This document shows, one piece after another, positions 1 to 6,235 of a DNA stretch of 6,432 nucleotides. The stretch spans positions 1 to 6,432 of the forward strand of contig JAJXTT010000112.1 of assembly GCA_021783525.1 (NCBI GenBank), in the 5' to 3' direction. The notes beneath the pieces were generated by a model. That model did not search any database. It was not told the DNA's origin and worked only from the letters and a program-made list of their open reading frames with translations. How positions within the stretch are numbered: the stretch's first letter is position 1; each line of letters begins with the position of its first letter. The stretch is from Pseudomonadota bacterium. GTDB lineage: Bacteria > Pseudomonadota > Gammaproteobacteria > Burkholderiales > Gallionellaceae. A program made the position numbers and the translations under genes.

Positions 1-588
1 CTGGTGGTGTTCGGCTACCAGATACATCCGCTGTGGCAGACCATGCTGCTGCCGCTGCTGTACCTGATGACGGCGCTGGCCATCGGTTTTGCGGTCGTGA
101 TCTTCGAGGCCTGCCTGTCCTCTGCGGGCTTCAAGCGTCCGCTGGAGATGCAATTGCTGGGCAAGCTGTCCAAGGTGATGCTGTGGATGCTGGCGGCCTA
201 CCTGATCGTGCGTTTTGTCGACCTGGTCGTGCGCGGCGCGGCCGGCAGCATGTTCGAGTTGCGCATCGAGACCCTGATGTTCTGGATAGAGAACGCGCTG
301 TTCATCGCGCCGCTGGTGATCCTGGCGAATCCCAAGTCGCGCAGGAACCCGTCCAGGCTGTTCATTGCGGCCGTATGCCTGATGCTGGCCGGCTTCCTGC
401 TGCGCATCGATTCCTTCCTGGTCGGTTACGAAACCGGGCCGGGCTGGCATTACTTCCCGTCGGTGCCGGAGATCATGGTTTCCATCGGCATGATCGCGCT
501 GGAGATACTGGGTTACATCGCGCTGGTGCGTTACCTGCCTGTCCTGCCGGGAACGGCCGGGGCGGCTGCCGTTGCAAGCAACAAGTAG
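1..588 (+). CDS. hybB: Ni/Fe-hydrogenase cytochrome b-type membrane subunit HybB (NrfD family), 3' part
   Basis: This is the C-terminal half of a polytopic membrane protein. The frame is open from the first base of the window, so the true start lies upstream; 195 codons are visible, against roughly 390 residues for E. coli HybB. Five hydrophobic segments can be read, at fragment residues about 10-38, 55-78, 85-108, 119-142 and 157-182, ending in a short Ala-rich cytoplasmic-looking tail. In Hyb-type hydrogenases this subunit has no haem. It anchors the complex in the membrane and passes electrons from the FeS subunit HybA to the quinone pool. The identification rests on overall sequence resemblance to HybB and on its position 23 bases before hybC, the order seen in E. 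coli hybOABC. A more distant NrfD/PsrC-type subunit is the alternative, but the hydrogenase neighbours make HybB much more likely. Confidence 0.9.
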   Translation: MVVFGYQIHPLWQTMLLPLLYLMTALAIGFAVVIFEACLSSAGFKRPLEMQLLGKLSKVMLWMLAAYLIVRFVDLVVRGAAGSMFELRIETLMFWIENALFIAPLVILANPKSRRNPSRLFIAAVCLMLAGFLLRIDSFLVGYETGPGWHYFPSVPEIMVSIGMIALEILGYIALVRYLPVLPGTAGAAAVASNK

Positions 589-611
589 TCAGAACAATCA
601 GGAGAATCTAA

Positions 612-2315
612 ATGGGCAAAAGAATCACGATCGATCCTATCACCCGCATCGAAGGCCACCTGCGCGTCGATTGCGAAGTGAACAACGGCAAAGTCTCCAA
701 GGCATGGGCATCGGGCCAGATGTGGCGCGGCGTCGAGACGATACTCCTGGGCCATGACGCCCGCGACGCCTGGGCGATCACCCAGCGCATCTGCGGCGTG
801 TGCACCACGGTGCATGCGATCACCTCGGTGCGGGCGGTGGAGAATGCGTTGCAGATGGAAGTGCCGCTCAACGCGCAGTACATCCGCAACATGATCATCA
901 CGGCGCATGCCATCCACGACCATATCGTGCACTTCTACCATCTGTCCGCGCTGGACTGGGTGGACGTGGTTTCCGCACTCAAGGCCGACCCGGCGAAGAC
1001 GGCAGCGCTCGCCGGAGGCCTGTCCAGCTGGAACGGCAACAGCCATCAGGAATTCACCAAGGTGAAGGAACGCCTGAGCGGCTTCGTCGGCACCGGCCAG
1101 CTCGGCATCTTCACCAACGGTTACTGGGGGCACCCGGCGATGAAGCTGCCGCCCGAAGTGAACCTGCTGGCAGTCACGCATTACCTGCAGGCGCTGGAGA
1201 TCCAGCGCTATGCCAGCAAGATCGTGAGCATCCTCGGTTCCAAATCGCCGCATATCCAGAACATGGCCGTGGGCGGCGTTTCCAACCCGATCGCGCTGGA
1301 TTCGCAGTCGGTGCTGACCATCGAGCGCCTGCTTGCAGTGAAGGAATGGATAGACAAGCTGGGTGACTTCGTGAAGAACGTCTACCTGGTGGACGTCGCC
1401 GCAATCGGCGCGTTTTATGCCGACTGGACCAGGATCGGCGCCGGCGTGACGGATTACCTGTGCGTGCCGGACCTGCCGCTCGACACCAAGGGCACAAAGT
1501 TCGCCCTGCCGGGCGGCTACGTCAAGGGCGGCGATCTGGCCGGCATCAAGCCGATCAAGAGTTTCAACGACGCCTACTTCCGCGACGGCGTGCAGGAAAG
1601 CGTGAAGCATTCCTGGTACAAGGGCGGCAAGGGCGCGCTGCACCCGTACAAGGGCGAGACCGAGCCCGACTACACCGACTTCCAGGACGACGGCAAATAC
1701 TCCTGGGTGAAGTCGCCCACCTTCTACGGCAACCCGGCGCAGGTCGGCCCGCTGTCGCGCGTGCTGGCGATGGCGGCGCAGAACCACGCACCGACATTGA
1801 AGTACCTGAACGGCGTGCTGGATACCGCCGGTTCGCTGGCCAAGACCAAGATACCGCTGGCCGCGGTGCACTCCACCATCGGCCGCCATGCCGCACGTGC
1901 CGTTTCCTGCGCAGTGCAGGTGGACGAACTGGCGAACCAGTGGAACCTGCTGGTGGAGAACATCGGCAAGGGCGACACCGCAACCTTCAACAAGCCCGTA
2001 TTCCCCAAGGGCGAGGTCAAGGGCGTCGGCTTCCATGAAGCCCCGCGCGGCGTGCTGTCGCACTGGGTGGTGCTTGAGGACGGCAAGATCACCAACTACC
2101 AGGCTGTCGTGCCGACGACCTGGAACGCGGCGCCGCGCAACGAGGGCGACGTGCCCGGCCCTTACGAGGCTTCGCTGCTGAACACCCCGGTCGCCGACGC
2201 GGAGCGTCCGCTGGAAGTGCTGCGCACGGTGCATTCGTTCGACCCCTGCCTGGCATGCGCCGTGCACGTGCTCGACGCCGAGGGCAAGCCCGTGGTGCAG
2301 GTGAAAGCGCTGTGA
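612..2315 (+). CDS. hybC: [NiFe] hydrogenase large (catalytic) subunit, HybC type
   Basis: This is the catalytic subunit of a membrane-bound H2-oxidising [NiFe] hydrogenase. The product has 567 residues, the length of E. coli HybC. The N-terminal RIEGH segment carries Glu14, the conserved proton-path glutamate. The L1 motif RICGVC supplies Cys61 and Cys64, and the C-terminal DPCLAC motif supplies Cys546 and Cys549; together these four ligate the NiFe site, at the same positions as in HybC. His552 is followed by a 15-residue tail (VLDAEG...KAL) that the maturation protease should remove after nickel insertion, so this is a preprotein. The start at 612 is set by AGGAGA at 600-605, six bases upstream, and by the family-typical MGKRITIDPITRIEGH beginning. 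The sequence and tail point to the group 1c (Hyb) class by resemblance; formal classification needs a tree. The stop codon overlaps the hybD start by one base. A partner small subunit must be encoded upstream, outside this window. Confidence 0.97.
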   Translation: MGKRITIDPITRIEGHLRVDCEVNNGKVSKAWASGQMWRGVETILLGHDARDAWAITQRICGVCTTVHAITSVRAVENALQMEVPLNAQYIRNMIITAHAIHDHIVHFYHLSALDWVDVVSALKADPAKTAALAGGLSSWNGNSHQEFTKVKERLSGFVGTGQLGIFTNGYWGHPAMKLPPEVNLLAVTHYLQALEIQRYASKIVSILGSKSPHIQNMAVGGVSNPIALDSQSVLTIERLLAVKEWIDKLGDFVKNVYLVDVAAIGAFYADWTRIGAGVTDYLCVPDLPLDTKGTKFALPGGYVKGGDLAGIKPIKSFNDAYFRDGVQESVKHSWYKGGKGALHPYKGETEPDYTDFQDDGKYSWVKSPTFYGNPAQVGPLSRVLAMAAQNHAPTLKYLNGVLDTAGSLAKTKIPLAAVHSTIGRHAARAVSCAVQVDELANQWNLLVENIGKGDTATFNKPVFPKGEVKGVGFHEAPRGVLSHWVVLEDGKITNYQAVVPTTWNAAPRNEGDVPGPYEASLLNTPVADAERPLEVLRTVHSFDPCLACAVHVLDAEGKPVVQVKAL

Positions 2316-2806
2316 TGCGCGTCGTCGTGCTGGGCGTCGGCAACACGCTGCTCTCCGATGAAGGCATCGGCGTCAGGGCAATCGAAAAACTGCAGCTGGA
2401 TTACATCCTGCCTCAGGAGGTCGTCGTCATCGACGGCGGCACCACCGGCATGGAGATGCTGGAAGACCTGTCGAACGCCGACCACCTCATCATCATCGAT
2501 GCGGTGCGCAGCGGCAGGGCGCCGGCAGCCATCGTCAGGCTGGCCGACGAGCAGGTTCCGGTGTTCTTCAAGACCAAGCTGTCGCCGCACCAGATCGGGC
2601 TTTCGGATGTGCTGGCCACGCTGGCTTTCATCGGCGAGCAGCCCGGCGGCGTCACCGTGATCGGCGTCGAGCCGGTGTCGCTGGAAACCGGCATGGTGCT
2701 CTCTCCGCAAGTGGAAGCACGGCTGCCGGAACTGATGGACCTGGTGGTGACGGAATTGCGCGAACTGGGCGTGGCGGTCAAAAACAACCTGATGAAAGCG
2801 GCATAG
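2315..2806 (+). CDS. hybD: Hydrogenase maturation endopeptidase HybD
   Basis: This cytoplasmic nickel-dependent checking protease cleaves the C-terminal tail of the hydrogenase large subunit once the NiFe centre is loaded. The product is 163 residues, against 164 in E. coli HybD. It opens with the M52-family pattern VLGVGN.LL.DEG. The three nickel-sensing residues of HybD (Glu16, Asp62, His93) are matched by Glu16, Asp62 in LIIIDAV, and His92 in SPHQIGLSDVL. The ATG at 2315 overlaps the hybC TGA (TGATG), which implies translational coupling and favours this start over an in-frame upstream start inside hybC that would add 20 non-family residues. It almost certainly processes the HybC encoded just before it. 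No hybE-like gene follows, unlike the E. coli operon. Confidence 0.96.
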   Translation: MRVVVLGVGNTLLSDEGIGVRAIEKLQLDYILPQEVVVIDGGTTGMEMLEDLSNADHLIIIDAVRSGRAPAAIVRLADEQVPVFFKTKLSPHQIGLSDVLATLAFIGEQPGGVTVIGVEPVSLETGMVLSPQVEARLPELMDLVVTELRELGVAVKNNLMKAA

Positions 2807-2808
2807 CC

Positions 2809-3042
2809 ATGTGCATGGCGATCCCCTCCCGCGTGGTTGCCCTGTCGGGCGAAATGGCCACCGTGGAATGCTTCGGCGAACAGCGCGACGTGAGCCTGAT
2901 GCTGATGGATGGCCCGCTGGCGCTGGGCGATTACGTGCTGGTCCAGGCCGGGGGCTTCGCTTACGAACGCGTCGCGCCCACTGCAGCGCTGGAAACGCTG
3001 GACTTGCTCGGCGCAGTGATCGGGCAGGCCGCGGCTGCGTAG
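2809..3042 (+). CDS. hypC: HypC/HybG/HupF-family hydrogenase maturation chaperone
   Basis: This small cytoplasmic chaperone belongs to the family that carries the Fe(CN)2CO precursor with HypD and delivers it to the apo large subunit. The product has 77 residues and starts MCMAIP, so Cys2 becomes the N-terminal cysteine after Met removal, the family hallmark; this settles the first ATG over the one two codons later. The central ERF-like stretch ECFGEQRDVSL matches the family beta-barrel. One difference stands out: the usual VLVHVGFA segment reads VLVQAGGFA, so the conserved histidine (His51 in E. coli HypC) is replaced by Gln46 and one residue is inserted. The gene begins two bases after hybD with only a weak upstream purine stretch, so it probably depends on coupled translation. 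It is the last gene before the terminator. Its position beside hybC suggests a chaperone dedicated to this large subunit, like HybG in E. coli, but that is inference. Confidence 0.9.
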   Translation: MCMAIPSRVVALSGEMATVECFGEQRDVSLMLMDGPLALGDYVLVQAGGFAYERVAPTAALETLDLLGAVIGQAAAA

Positions 3043-3062
3043 ATTTGCTGTTCTCCTAACCT

Positions 3063-3087
3063 GCCGACCTCCGGGTCGGCTTTTTTT
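3063..3087 (+). terminator. Rho-independent terminator of the hydrogenase operon
   Basis: GCCGACC at 3063-3069 pairs perfectly with GGTCGGC at 3074-3080 around a TCCG loop, and seven T follow at 3081-3087. The loop closed by C-G is of the very stable UNCG tetraloop class. A further run of six T lies at 3092-3097. It starts 20 bases after the hypC stop, so it should end hydrogenase transcription before the propionate genes. Confidence 0.95.
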
Positions 3088-3161
3088 CGCCTTTTTTATC
3101 AGCAACAAAGACCCTATCGTTCGCCTTGCCCAGAACGGAAATCCCCTATACACCGGCAGTC

Positions 3162-3171
3162 TTGTCGACAT
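3162..3171. promoter_or_regulatory. Upstream TTGTCGACA operator-like site
   Basis: TTGTCGACA at 3162-3170 repeats nine bases of the perfect palindrome at 3223-3236, with an 8-bp symmetric core (TGTCGACA, 3163-3170) and one broken outer pair. TTGT...ACAA-type palindromes are common operators of FCD-subgroup GntR regulators. Its centre lies 63 bp from the centre of the second site, close to six helical turns. Binding by the adjacent regulator is inferred. Confidence 0.6.
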
Positions 3172-3184
3172 AATTGAAAAATAT

Positions 3185-3215
3185 TTGCACTTTTTGTGGC
3201 TTTCAGTGCTAGTAT
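3185..3215 (+). promoter_or_regulatory. Probable sigma70 promoter of the GntR regulator gene (extended -10)
   Basis: TGCTAGTAT at 3207-3215 reads as an extended -10 (TG at 3207-3208, hexamer TAGTAT at 3210-3215, four of six consensus bases). TTGCAC at 3185-3190 is the best visible -35 but would leave a long 19-bp spacer; a weaker hexamer two bases downstream would restore 17. Transcription would start near 3222, directly at the operator palindrome, which suits autorepression. The stretch is clearly more AT-rich than the surrounding genes. Confidence 0.5.
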
Positions 3216-3222
3216 TCGCTCG

Positions 3223-3236
3223 GATTGTCGACAATC
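3223..3236. promoter_or_regulatory. 14-bp perfect palindrome, probable operator of the GntR regulator
   Basis: GATTGTCGACAATC is its own reverse complement. It sits between the probable -10 and the ribosome binding site GGAG at 3237-3240, roughly at +1 to +15 of the predicted transcript. Its form (TTGT, central CG, ACAA) suits a dimeric FCD-type GntR protein, and the nearest candidate is the regulator whose gene begins 12 bases downstream. Autoregulation is inferred from position. Confidence 0.75.
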
Positions 3237-3247
3237 GGAGATTTTCG

Positions 3248-3928
3248 ATGCTACTCAAGGAACCAGAACAAGGCACACTCGCTGACGTTGCGGCGCACCG
3301 TCTGGCGCACAGCATCGTCACCGGCGAGCTGGCCCAGGGCCAGAAGCTGAACGAGGCGGAACTGGCCGAGCGCTTCGGCATGGGGCGCGGCCCGCTGCGC
3401 GAGGCCTTGCGCCATCTCGAAGGGATGCAACTGGTCAAGCGCATCCCGAACGCCGGCGCGCGCGTCGTGGTACTCGACCGCAAGACCCTCTCCGATCTCT
3501 ATGCGGTACGCGAAGCGCTGGAAGGCATGGCCTGCCACATTGCCGCTTCGCAGATGACCGACGAAGAGATCGCACAATTGAGTGCGCTGCTCGACAAACA
3601 CGAAGAGCAGATCAAGCAGGATGGCGGCAAGGTCTATTCGCAGAGCGAAGGCGACCTCGACTTCCACTACCAGATCGTGCGCGGCAGCCGCAACGAGATG
3701 CTGATGCACCTGCTCGGCAGCGAACAATATCAATTGCTGCGCATGTGCCGTTACCGCACCAGCCGCAACGCCCAGCGTACGCGCCCCGCCCTGCTTCAGC
3801 ATCGCCAGATCGTGGAGGCGCTGGCAAACCGCGACGGCGAACTGGCCGAGATGCTGATGCGCCGCCACATCCAGGGCGCCTGGCGCAGCATCAGTGAAAT
3901 GATCGATAAAGAGGAGAAGGCAGCATGA
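3248..3928 (+). CDS. GntR-family (FCD subgroup) transcriptional regulator of the propionate genes
   Basis: The 226-residue product has a winged-helix GntR domain (about residues 10-76, with ELAERFGMGRGPLREALRHLE at 38-58 as the recognition region) and a C-terminal FCD effector domain (about 83-215). The FCD metal/ligand set is complete: Asp136 and His140 in GDLDFH, His185 in LQHRQIVEAL and His207 in MRRHI. It probably senses a small carboxylate; a methylcitrate-cycle intermediate would fit the neighbours but is not shown by the sequence. The ATG at 3248 is preceded by GGAG (3237-3240) at seven bases. A longer in-frame start at 3185 would run through the promoter and operator and is rejected. 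GntR-type regulators next to prpB/prpC take the place of the sigma54 activator PrpR of enterobacteria. The gene ends in an ATGA overlap with a small ORF. Confidence 0.93.
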   Translation: MLLKEPEQGTLADVAAHRLAHSIVTGELAQGQKLNEAELAERFGMGRGPLREALRHLEGMQLVKRIPNAGARVVVLDRKTLSDLYAVREALEGMACHIAASQMTDEEIAQLSALLDKHEEQIKQDGGKVYSQSEGDLDFHYQIVRGSRNEMLMHLLGSEQYQLLRMCRYRTSRNAQRTRPALLQHRQIVEALANRDGELAEMLMRRHIQGAWRSISEMIDKEEKAA

Positions 3929-4047
3929 GTTTGTTTCTTGAGTCCATGCCCACCATCAATCCCGTTCGTCCTGAGCCTGTCGAAGGAAGGAACGGCGCGC
4001 AGTACAAGGTATGGCAGGCGCAGCCCGTGGTTCGACAATGCCTTTAA
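3925..4047 (+). CDS. Small 40-codon ORF coupled to the regulator stop; doubtful gene or remnant
   Basis: An ATG overlaps the regulator stop (ATGA at 3925-3928) and has a strong ribosome binding site, AGGAG at 3912-3916, eight bases upstream. The frame stays open for 40 codons. The first 12 or so codons (MSLFLESMPTIN) look ordinary, but from residue 13 the frame runs through a REP-type repeat and encodes PVRPEPVEG, a peptide that appears when this repeat is read in frame. Two explanations fit: a genuine coupled start whose original gene was broken by the repeat, or a chance ORF. No function can be assigned. It has no membrane segment or known motif. Confidence 0.3.
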   Translation: MSLFLESMPTINPVRPEPVEGRNGAQYKVWQAQPVVRQCL

Positions 4048-4058
4048 TCCCGAACATG
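3962..4058. repeat. REP-type palindromic intergenic repeat, two facing arms
   Basis: The left arm (3962-3986) reads CCGTTCGTCCTGAGCC followed by TGTCGAAGG, a form I recognise as a widespread proteobacterial intergenic repeat. A degenerate right arm (about 4025-4058) begins CCGTGGTTCGACAA. TGTCGAA at 3978-3984 and TTCGACA at 4031-4037 are inverted to one another, and CCGTTC at 3962-3967 can also pair with GAACGG at 3990-3995. It fills most of the gap between the regulator gene and prpB. The right arm has lost the usual continuation, so the element looks old. Such repeats can stabilise transcripts or reduce read-through, which could set different levels for regulator and enzymes; that is inference. 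Confidence 0.7.
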
Positions 4059-4119
4059 GCCAAAGGTTCGCCGCCCTATCCATGTCTTTCCCGATAGCTA
4101 AAAACTGAGGAACCAGAAA

Positions 4120-5010
4120 ATGAAAACAACAAACACACCCGGCCAGAAACTGCGCCTTGCGGTTCAGGAAAATCACCCCCTGCAGGTCGTGGGCGCCGTC
4201 ACTGCCTACTGTGCCATCCTGGCGCAGAAGACCGGGCACAAGGCGCTCTATCTGTCCGGCGGCGGCGTCGCCGCATCATCGCTGGGCATTCCCGATCTGG
4301 GCATCACCACATTGCATGACGTGTGCGAGGACACGCGCCGCATCACCGCCGCGAGCGACCTGCCGCTGCTGGTAGACATCGATACCGGCTGGGGCGGCGC
4401 CTTCAACATCGCCCGCGCCACGCGCGAGATCGCCCAGGCCGGTGCCGCCGGATTCCATATCGAAGACCAGGTGATGCAGAAGCGTTGCGGCCACCGTCCG
4501 AACAAGGCCATCGTCAGCCAGGGCGAGATGGTCGACCGGGTCAAGGCGGCCGTGGACGCACGCACGGACGAGAGCTTCGTCATCATGGCGCGCACCGACG
4601 CGCTGGCCGTGGAAGGCATGCAATCGGCCATCGACCGCGCTCAGGCGTGTGCAGAAGCGGGTGCCGACATGATCTTCCCGGAAGCGATGACCACGCTGGA
4701 GCAATATGCGAAGTTCACCCGCGCCGTGCGCGTGCCGGTGCTGGCGAACATCACCGAATTCGGCGCGACACCGCTGTTCACGACCGAACAGTTGAACGGG
4801 GTGGGCGTCAAGCTGGTGCTGTATCCGCTGTCGGCCTACCGCGCGATGAGCAAGGCCGCGCTGAACGTATACCAGCACATCCTCGCCGATGGCACGCAAC
4901 AGAACGTCCTGGGCGAGATGCAGTCGCGCATGGAGCTCTACGATTATCTCGGCTATCACGCATACGAGCAGCAGCTCGACCGCCTGTTCGCCGAAAAAGG
5001 TACTGAATAA
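4120..5010 (+). CDS. prpB: Methylisocitrate lyase PrpB
   Basis: PrpB cleaves 2-methylisocitrate to pyruvate and succinate, the last step of the methylcitrate cycle of propionate breakdown, in the cytoplasm. The product is 296 residues, the same as E. coli PrpB, and belongs to the ICL/PEP-mutase TIM-barrel superfamily. The signature KRCGH lies at residues 121-125 with catalytic Cys123. YLSGGGVAAS (44-53) and Asp59 form the substrate loop, and LVDIDTGWG (84-92, Asp86 and Asp88) supplies Mg2+ ligands. HIEDQ (113-117) and ANITEFGATPLFT are further family blocks. The KRCGH form with the PrpB-specific segments favours methylisocitrate over isocitrate lyase. GAGGA at 4107-4111, eight bases upstream, supports the start. 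The gene follows the regulator after a repeat-bearing gap and precedes prpC by 72 bases, so joint transcription is likely. Confidence 0.97.
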   Translation: MKTTNTPGQKLRLAVQENHPLQVVGAVTAYCAILAQKTGHKALYLSGGGVAASSLGIPDLGITTLHDVCEDTRRITAASDLPLLVDIDTGWGGAFNIARATREIAQAGAAGFHIEDQVMQKRCGHRPNKAIVSQGEMVDRVKAAVDARTDESFVIMARTDALAVEGMQSAIDRAQACAEAGADMIFPEAMTTLEQYAKFTRAVRVPVLANITEFGATPLFTTEQLNGVGVKLVLYPLSAYRAMSKAALNVYQHILADGTQQNVLGEMQSRMELYDYLGYHAYEQQLDRLFAEKGTE

Positions 5011-5082
5011 CAGACGGCAGCACAAACAAACACGGCGCAAGCCAAACGAAAGCAGGATATTTTCAACTTCAAGGAGAGCAAC

Positions 5083-6231
5083 ATGACGGGAGCAAGCGTA
5101 TTACCAAAGCCAAAAAAATCCGTGGCCCTTTCCGGCACTGTTGCCGGCAATACGGCAATCTGTACAGTCGGCCGTACCGGCAACGACCTGCACTATCGCG
5201 GTTATGACATTCTTGATTTCGCTGAAACAGCCGAGTTCGAAGAGATCGCCTATCTGCTGATCCACGAAGCTTTGCCCACCGCCGCCCAACTGGCCGCCTA
5301 CAAGAAGAAACTCAAAACACTGCGCGGTTTGCCCCCGGCCGTGAAGCAGGCACTGGAAGCGATTCCCGTGAATGCACATCCGATGGACGTGATGCGCACC
5401 GGCTGTTCCGTACTCGGCACTGTTGAGCAAGAACCCGAAGCACACGACCCTGCCACGACACGTGAACTGCTCGACCGCCTGATGGCCAGCTTCGGCTCCA
5501 TGCTGGTTTACTGGTTCCATTTCGCCAACAGCGGCAAGCGTATCGATGTGGAGACAGACGACGACTCCATCGGCGGCCACTTCCTGCACCTGCTGCACGG
5601 CAAGAAACCCAAGGATTCCTGGGTGCGCGCGATGCACACCTCGCTGATCCTGTACGCGGAACATGAGTTCAACGCTTCCACCTTCACCGCACGCGTGATC
5701 GCGGGTACCAACTCCGATCTGTATTCCTGCATCACCGGTGCGATCGGCGCGTTGCGCGGTCCGAAGCACGGCGGCGCCAACGAAGAAGCGTTCCGCATCC
5801 AGAACCGCTACAAGAACGCCGATGAGGCCGAAGCCGACATCCGCGCCCGCGTGGAGCGCAAGGAGATCGTCATCGGTTTCGGCCATCCGGTCTACACGAT
5901 CTCCGACCCGCGCAACGAAGTGATCAAGCGCGTGGCGAAGCAGCTGTCCGAAGAAAAAGGCGACATGCGCCTGTTCGACATCGCAGCGCGCCTGGAAAGC
6001 GTGATGTGGGAAACCAAGAAGATGTTCCCCAACCTCGACTGGTTCTCGGCCGTGTCGTACGCGATGATGGGTGTGCCCACCACCATGTTCACGCCGCTGT
6101 TCGTGATCTCGCGCACTACCGGCTGGGGTGCACACGTGATCGAGCAACGCGCCGACGGCAAGATCATCCGCCCGAGCGCGAATTACATCGGGCCGGATAA
6201 CATGTCCTGGGTGCCCATCGAGAAGCGTTAA
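5083..6231 (+). CDS. prpC: 2-methylcitrate synthase PrpC
   Basis: PrpC condenses propionyl-CoA with oxaloacetate to 2-methylcitrate, the entry step of the methylcitrate cycle. The product has 382 residues, typical of the short type II-like citrate synthase relatives. The citrate-synthase catalytic triad is present: His229 in GPKHGGANE, His268 in GFGHPVYT, and Asp319 in NLDWFSAVSY. His194 in AEHEFNASTFTAR and the RPSANYIGP segment near the C-terminus complete the acyl-CoA/oxaloacetate site. The close match to PrpC in AEHEFNAST and the TMFTPLFVISR region separates it from GltA. AGGAG at 5072-5076 lies six bases before the start. The 72-base gap after prpB is A-rich and shows no promoter or hairpin I can defend. 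Some overlapping substrate use with acetyl-CoA is known for the family. Confidence 0.97.
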   Translation: MTGASVLPKPKKSVALSGTVAGNTAICTVGRTGNDLHYRGYDILDFAETAEFEEIAYLLIHEALPTAAQLAAYKKKLKTLRGLPPAVKQALEAIPVNAHPMDVMRTGCSVLGTVEQEPEAHDPATTRELLDRLMASFGSMLVYWFHFANSGKRIDVETDDDSIGGHFLHLLHGKKPKDSWVRAMHTSLILYAEHEFNASTFTARVIAGTNSDLYSCITGAIGALRGPKHGGANEEAFRIQNRYKNADEAEADIRARVERKEIVIGFGHPVYTISDPRNEVIKRVAKQLSEEKGDMRLFDIAARLESVMWETKKMFPNLDWFSAVSYAMMGVPTTMFTPLFVISRTTGWGAHVIEQRADGKIIRPSANYIGPDNMSWVPIEKR

Positions 6232-6235
6232 TTTG

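Noticed and set aside
531..2267. A 578-codon open frame on the minus strand opposite hybC.
   Set aside because: It lies entirely antisense to a gene with clear catalytic motifs, its translation is rich in His, Arg and Val with no recognisable domain, and GC-rich third positions commonly leave such frames open.
2255..2314. An upstream in-frame start for hybD inside the end of hybC.
   Set aside because: The first 20 residues would be Arg-rich and unlike the protease family, while the ATG at 2315 gives the expected VLGVGN beginning and the expected length.
3185..3247. An upstream in-frame start that would add 21 residues to the GntR regulator.
   Set aside because: It would translate through the -10 element and the operator palindrome, has no ribosome binding site, and the added residues do not resemble the family; the ATG at 3248 has GGAG at a good distance.
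2413..3483. A 356-codon minus-strand open frame running across hybD, hypC, the terminator and the start of the regulator gene.
   Set aside because: It crosses a strong terminator hairpin, a promoter and three well-supported genes, and its translation is low-complexity Ser/Arg/Ala-rich sequence.
5011..5082. A possible promoter or small RNA in the prpB-prpC gap.
   Set aside because: Only an A-rich leader and the prpC ribosome binding site are visible; no convincing -35/-10 pair or stable stem.
5101..6147. A 348-codon minus-strand open frame opposite prpC.
   Set aside because: It is an antisense shadow of prpC, whose catalytic triad is intact; no domain is visible in the antisense translation.
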